DNA from: JBPCRW01 sp050996405
GTDB lineage: Bacteria > Acidobacteriota > Blastocatellia > Pyrinomonadales > Pyrinomonadaceae
Direction: 5' to 3'
Assembly: GCA_050996405.1 (NCBI GenBank)
Contig: JBPCRW010000105.1
Location: forward strand, 1 to 5,995
DNA: 5,995 nt
Part shown: positions 5,621 through 5,995 of the stretch, piece by piece
Layout of the letters: each line of letters begins with the position of its first letter
Position numbering within the stretch: the first letter of the stretch is position 1
Made by a program: the position numbers and the translations under genes
Notes under the pieces: generated by a model
What the model saw: only the letters and a program-made list of their open reading frames with translations
Told to the model about the DNA's origin: nothing
The model's database searches: none

Positions 5621-5995
5621 TTATTTCAGGAAATTGATAACTGATGCGCGGCTGATTTTTAGCCGTCGGGCAATCTCGGATTTATTCAAACCTTTTCCGT
5701 TTTTATAAAGTTTTTTTACTTCATCTTTTTTCTTCGCGGCGGTTGGTGGTCGCCCGTGCGATTTGCCTCTTTCGCGTGCGCTGGCAATTCCGGCTTTAAC
5801 TCGTTCACGGATTATGTCTCTTTCAAACTCGGCAAACGTCGAAAGCATTCCCGCCATCGCTCTGCCCGATGGAGTAGAGAAGTCAAGCGATTCGGTTAAC
5901 GATACAAAGACGACTCCGGTTTCTCGAAGCTCATTTAAAGTCATTACCAAATCAGCCAGGCTTCTGCCAAAGCGGTCAAGTTTCCAAACTAAGAT
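5621..5995 (-). CDS. Small serine recombinase (resolvase/invertase family), 5'-truncated at the right edge
   Basis: On the minus strand the frame is open from 5995 to TAA at 5621-5623, giving 124 residues of a family usually about 180-200 long. The visible part begins ILVWKLDRFGRSLADL, the signature around the two catalytic arginines (D-R-x-x-R). Next come TPSGRAM and FAEFERDIIRERVKAGIASAR, the long dimerisation E-helix. The hinge HGRPP follows, then a C-terminal helix-turn-helix at about residues 103-124 (LNKSEIARRLKISRASVINFL) that binds DNA at the crossover site. The nucleophilic serine (near residue 10 of the family) lies outside the window. The TTG at 5950 is internal and not the start. 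These enzymes resolve cointegrates or invert or move DNA segments, so the gene probably belongs to a transposon, plasmid or phage-like element next to the defence genes. It is transcribed towards the helicase. Confidence 0.9.
   Translation of the reverse strand: MLVWKLDRFGRSLADLVMTLNELRETGVVFVSLTESLDFSTPSGRAMAGMLSTFAEFERDIIRERVKAGIASARERGKSHGRPPTAAKKKDEVKKLYKNGKGLNKSEIARRLKISRASVINFLK

Overview
The window is a compact plus-strand gene cluster of about 5.5 kb, followed by one minus-strand gene cut by the right edge. Its composition is moderate in GC. It has gaps filled with A-rich or heptameric micro-repeats (GGCAAAAGT, AATCCCA, TTAGATT) and an Rpn/DUF4351 nuclease gene. Together these suggest a free-living bacterium of the Acidobacteriota (Blastocatellia/Pyrinomonadaceae-like) or possibly a cyanobacterium-like genome. 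This is an inference from texture, not from a marker gene.

Layout. (1) Positions 1-884 hold the C-terminal two thirds of a BREX-type P-loop ATPase (BrxC/BrxD-like, DUF2791 family). It is cut at the left edge and interrupted by an in-frame TAG at 444-446. (2) 962-1921 is an intact Rpn-like PD-(D/E)XK nuclease with a C-terminal DUF4351 domain and a GLQQ repeat linker. (3) 1948-3348 is a second, intact DUF2791 ATPase with a Tudor-like N-terminal domain, a Walker A and a Walker B. (4) 3406-5522 is an Lhr/BrxHI-like superfamily 2 helicase of about 705 codons. It is split by a one-base (-1) frameshift close to 4252-4275. (5) 5621-5995, on the minus strand and convergent, is the C-terminal two thirds of a small serine recombinase (resolvase/invertase).

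How they fit. Two paralogous BREX-type ATPases followed by an Lhr-like helicase resemble the brxD-brxHI end of BREX type 2, and also a less described ATPase-ATPase-helicase module that I recall being linked to TerB-domain proteins. No methyltransferase, PglZ or BrxL gene is visible, so the window shows only part of a DNA-processing, probably anti-phage, operon or a methylase-free relative. The nuclease gene sits inside the operon in the same orientation, with short gaps of 77 and 26 bases. It may be a working part or a later insertion.

Two of the three core genes carry a single inactivating lesion (a stop and a frameshift), while the nuclease and the second ATPase are open. Either the system is decaying in a mobile-element-rich island, or the assembly has errors. 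No standard recoding signal explains the lesions. No RNA gene, CRISPR array or gene-free stretch above 300 bases is present.
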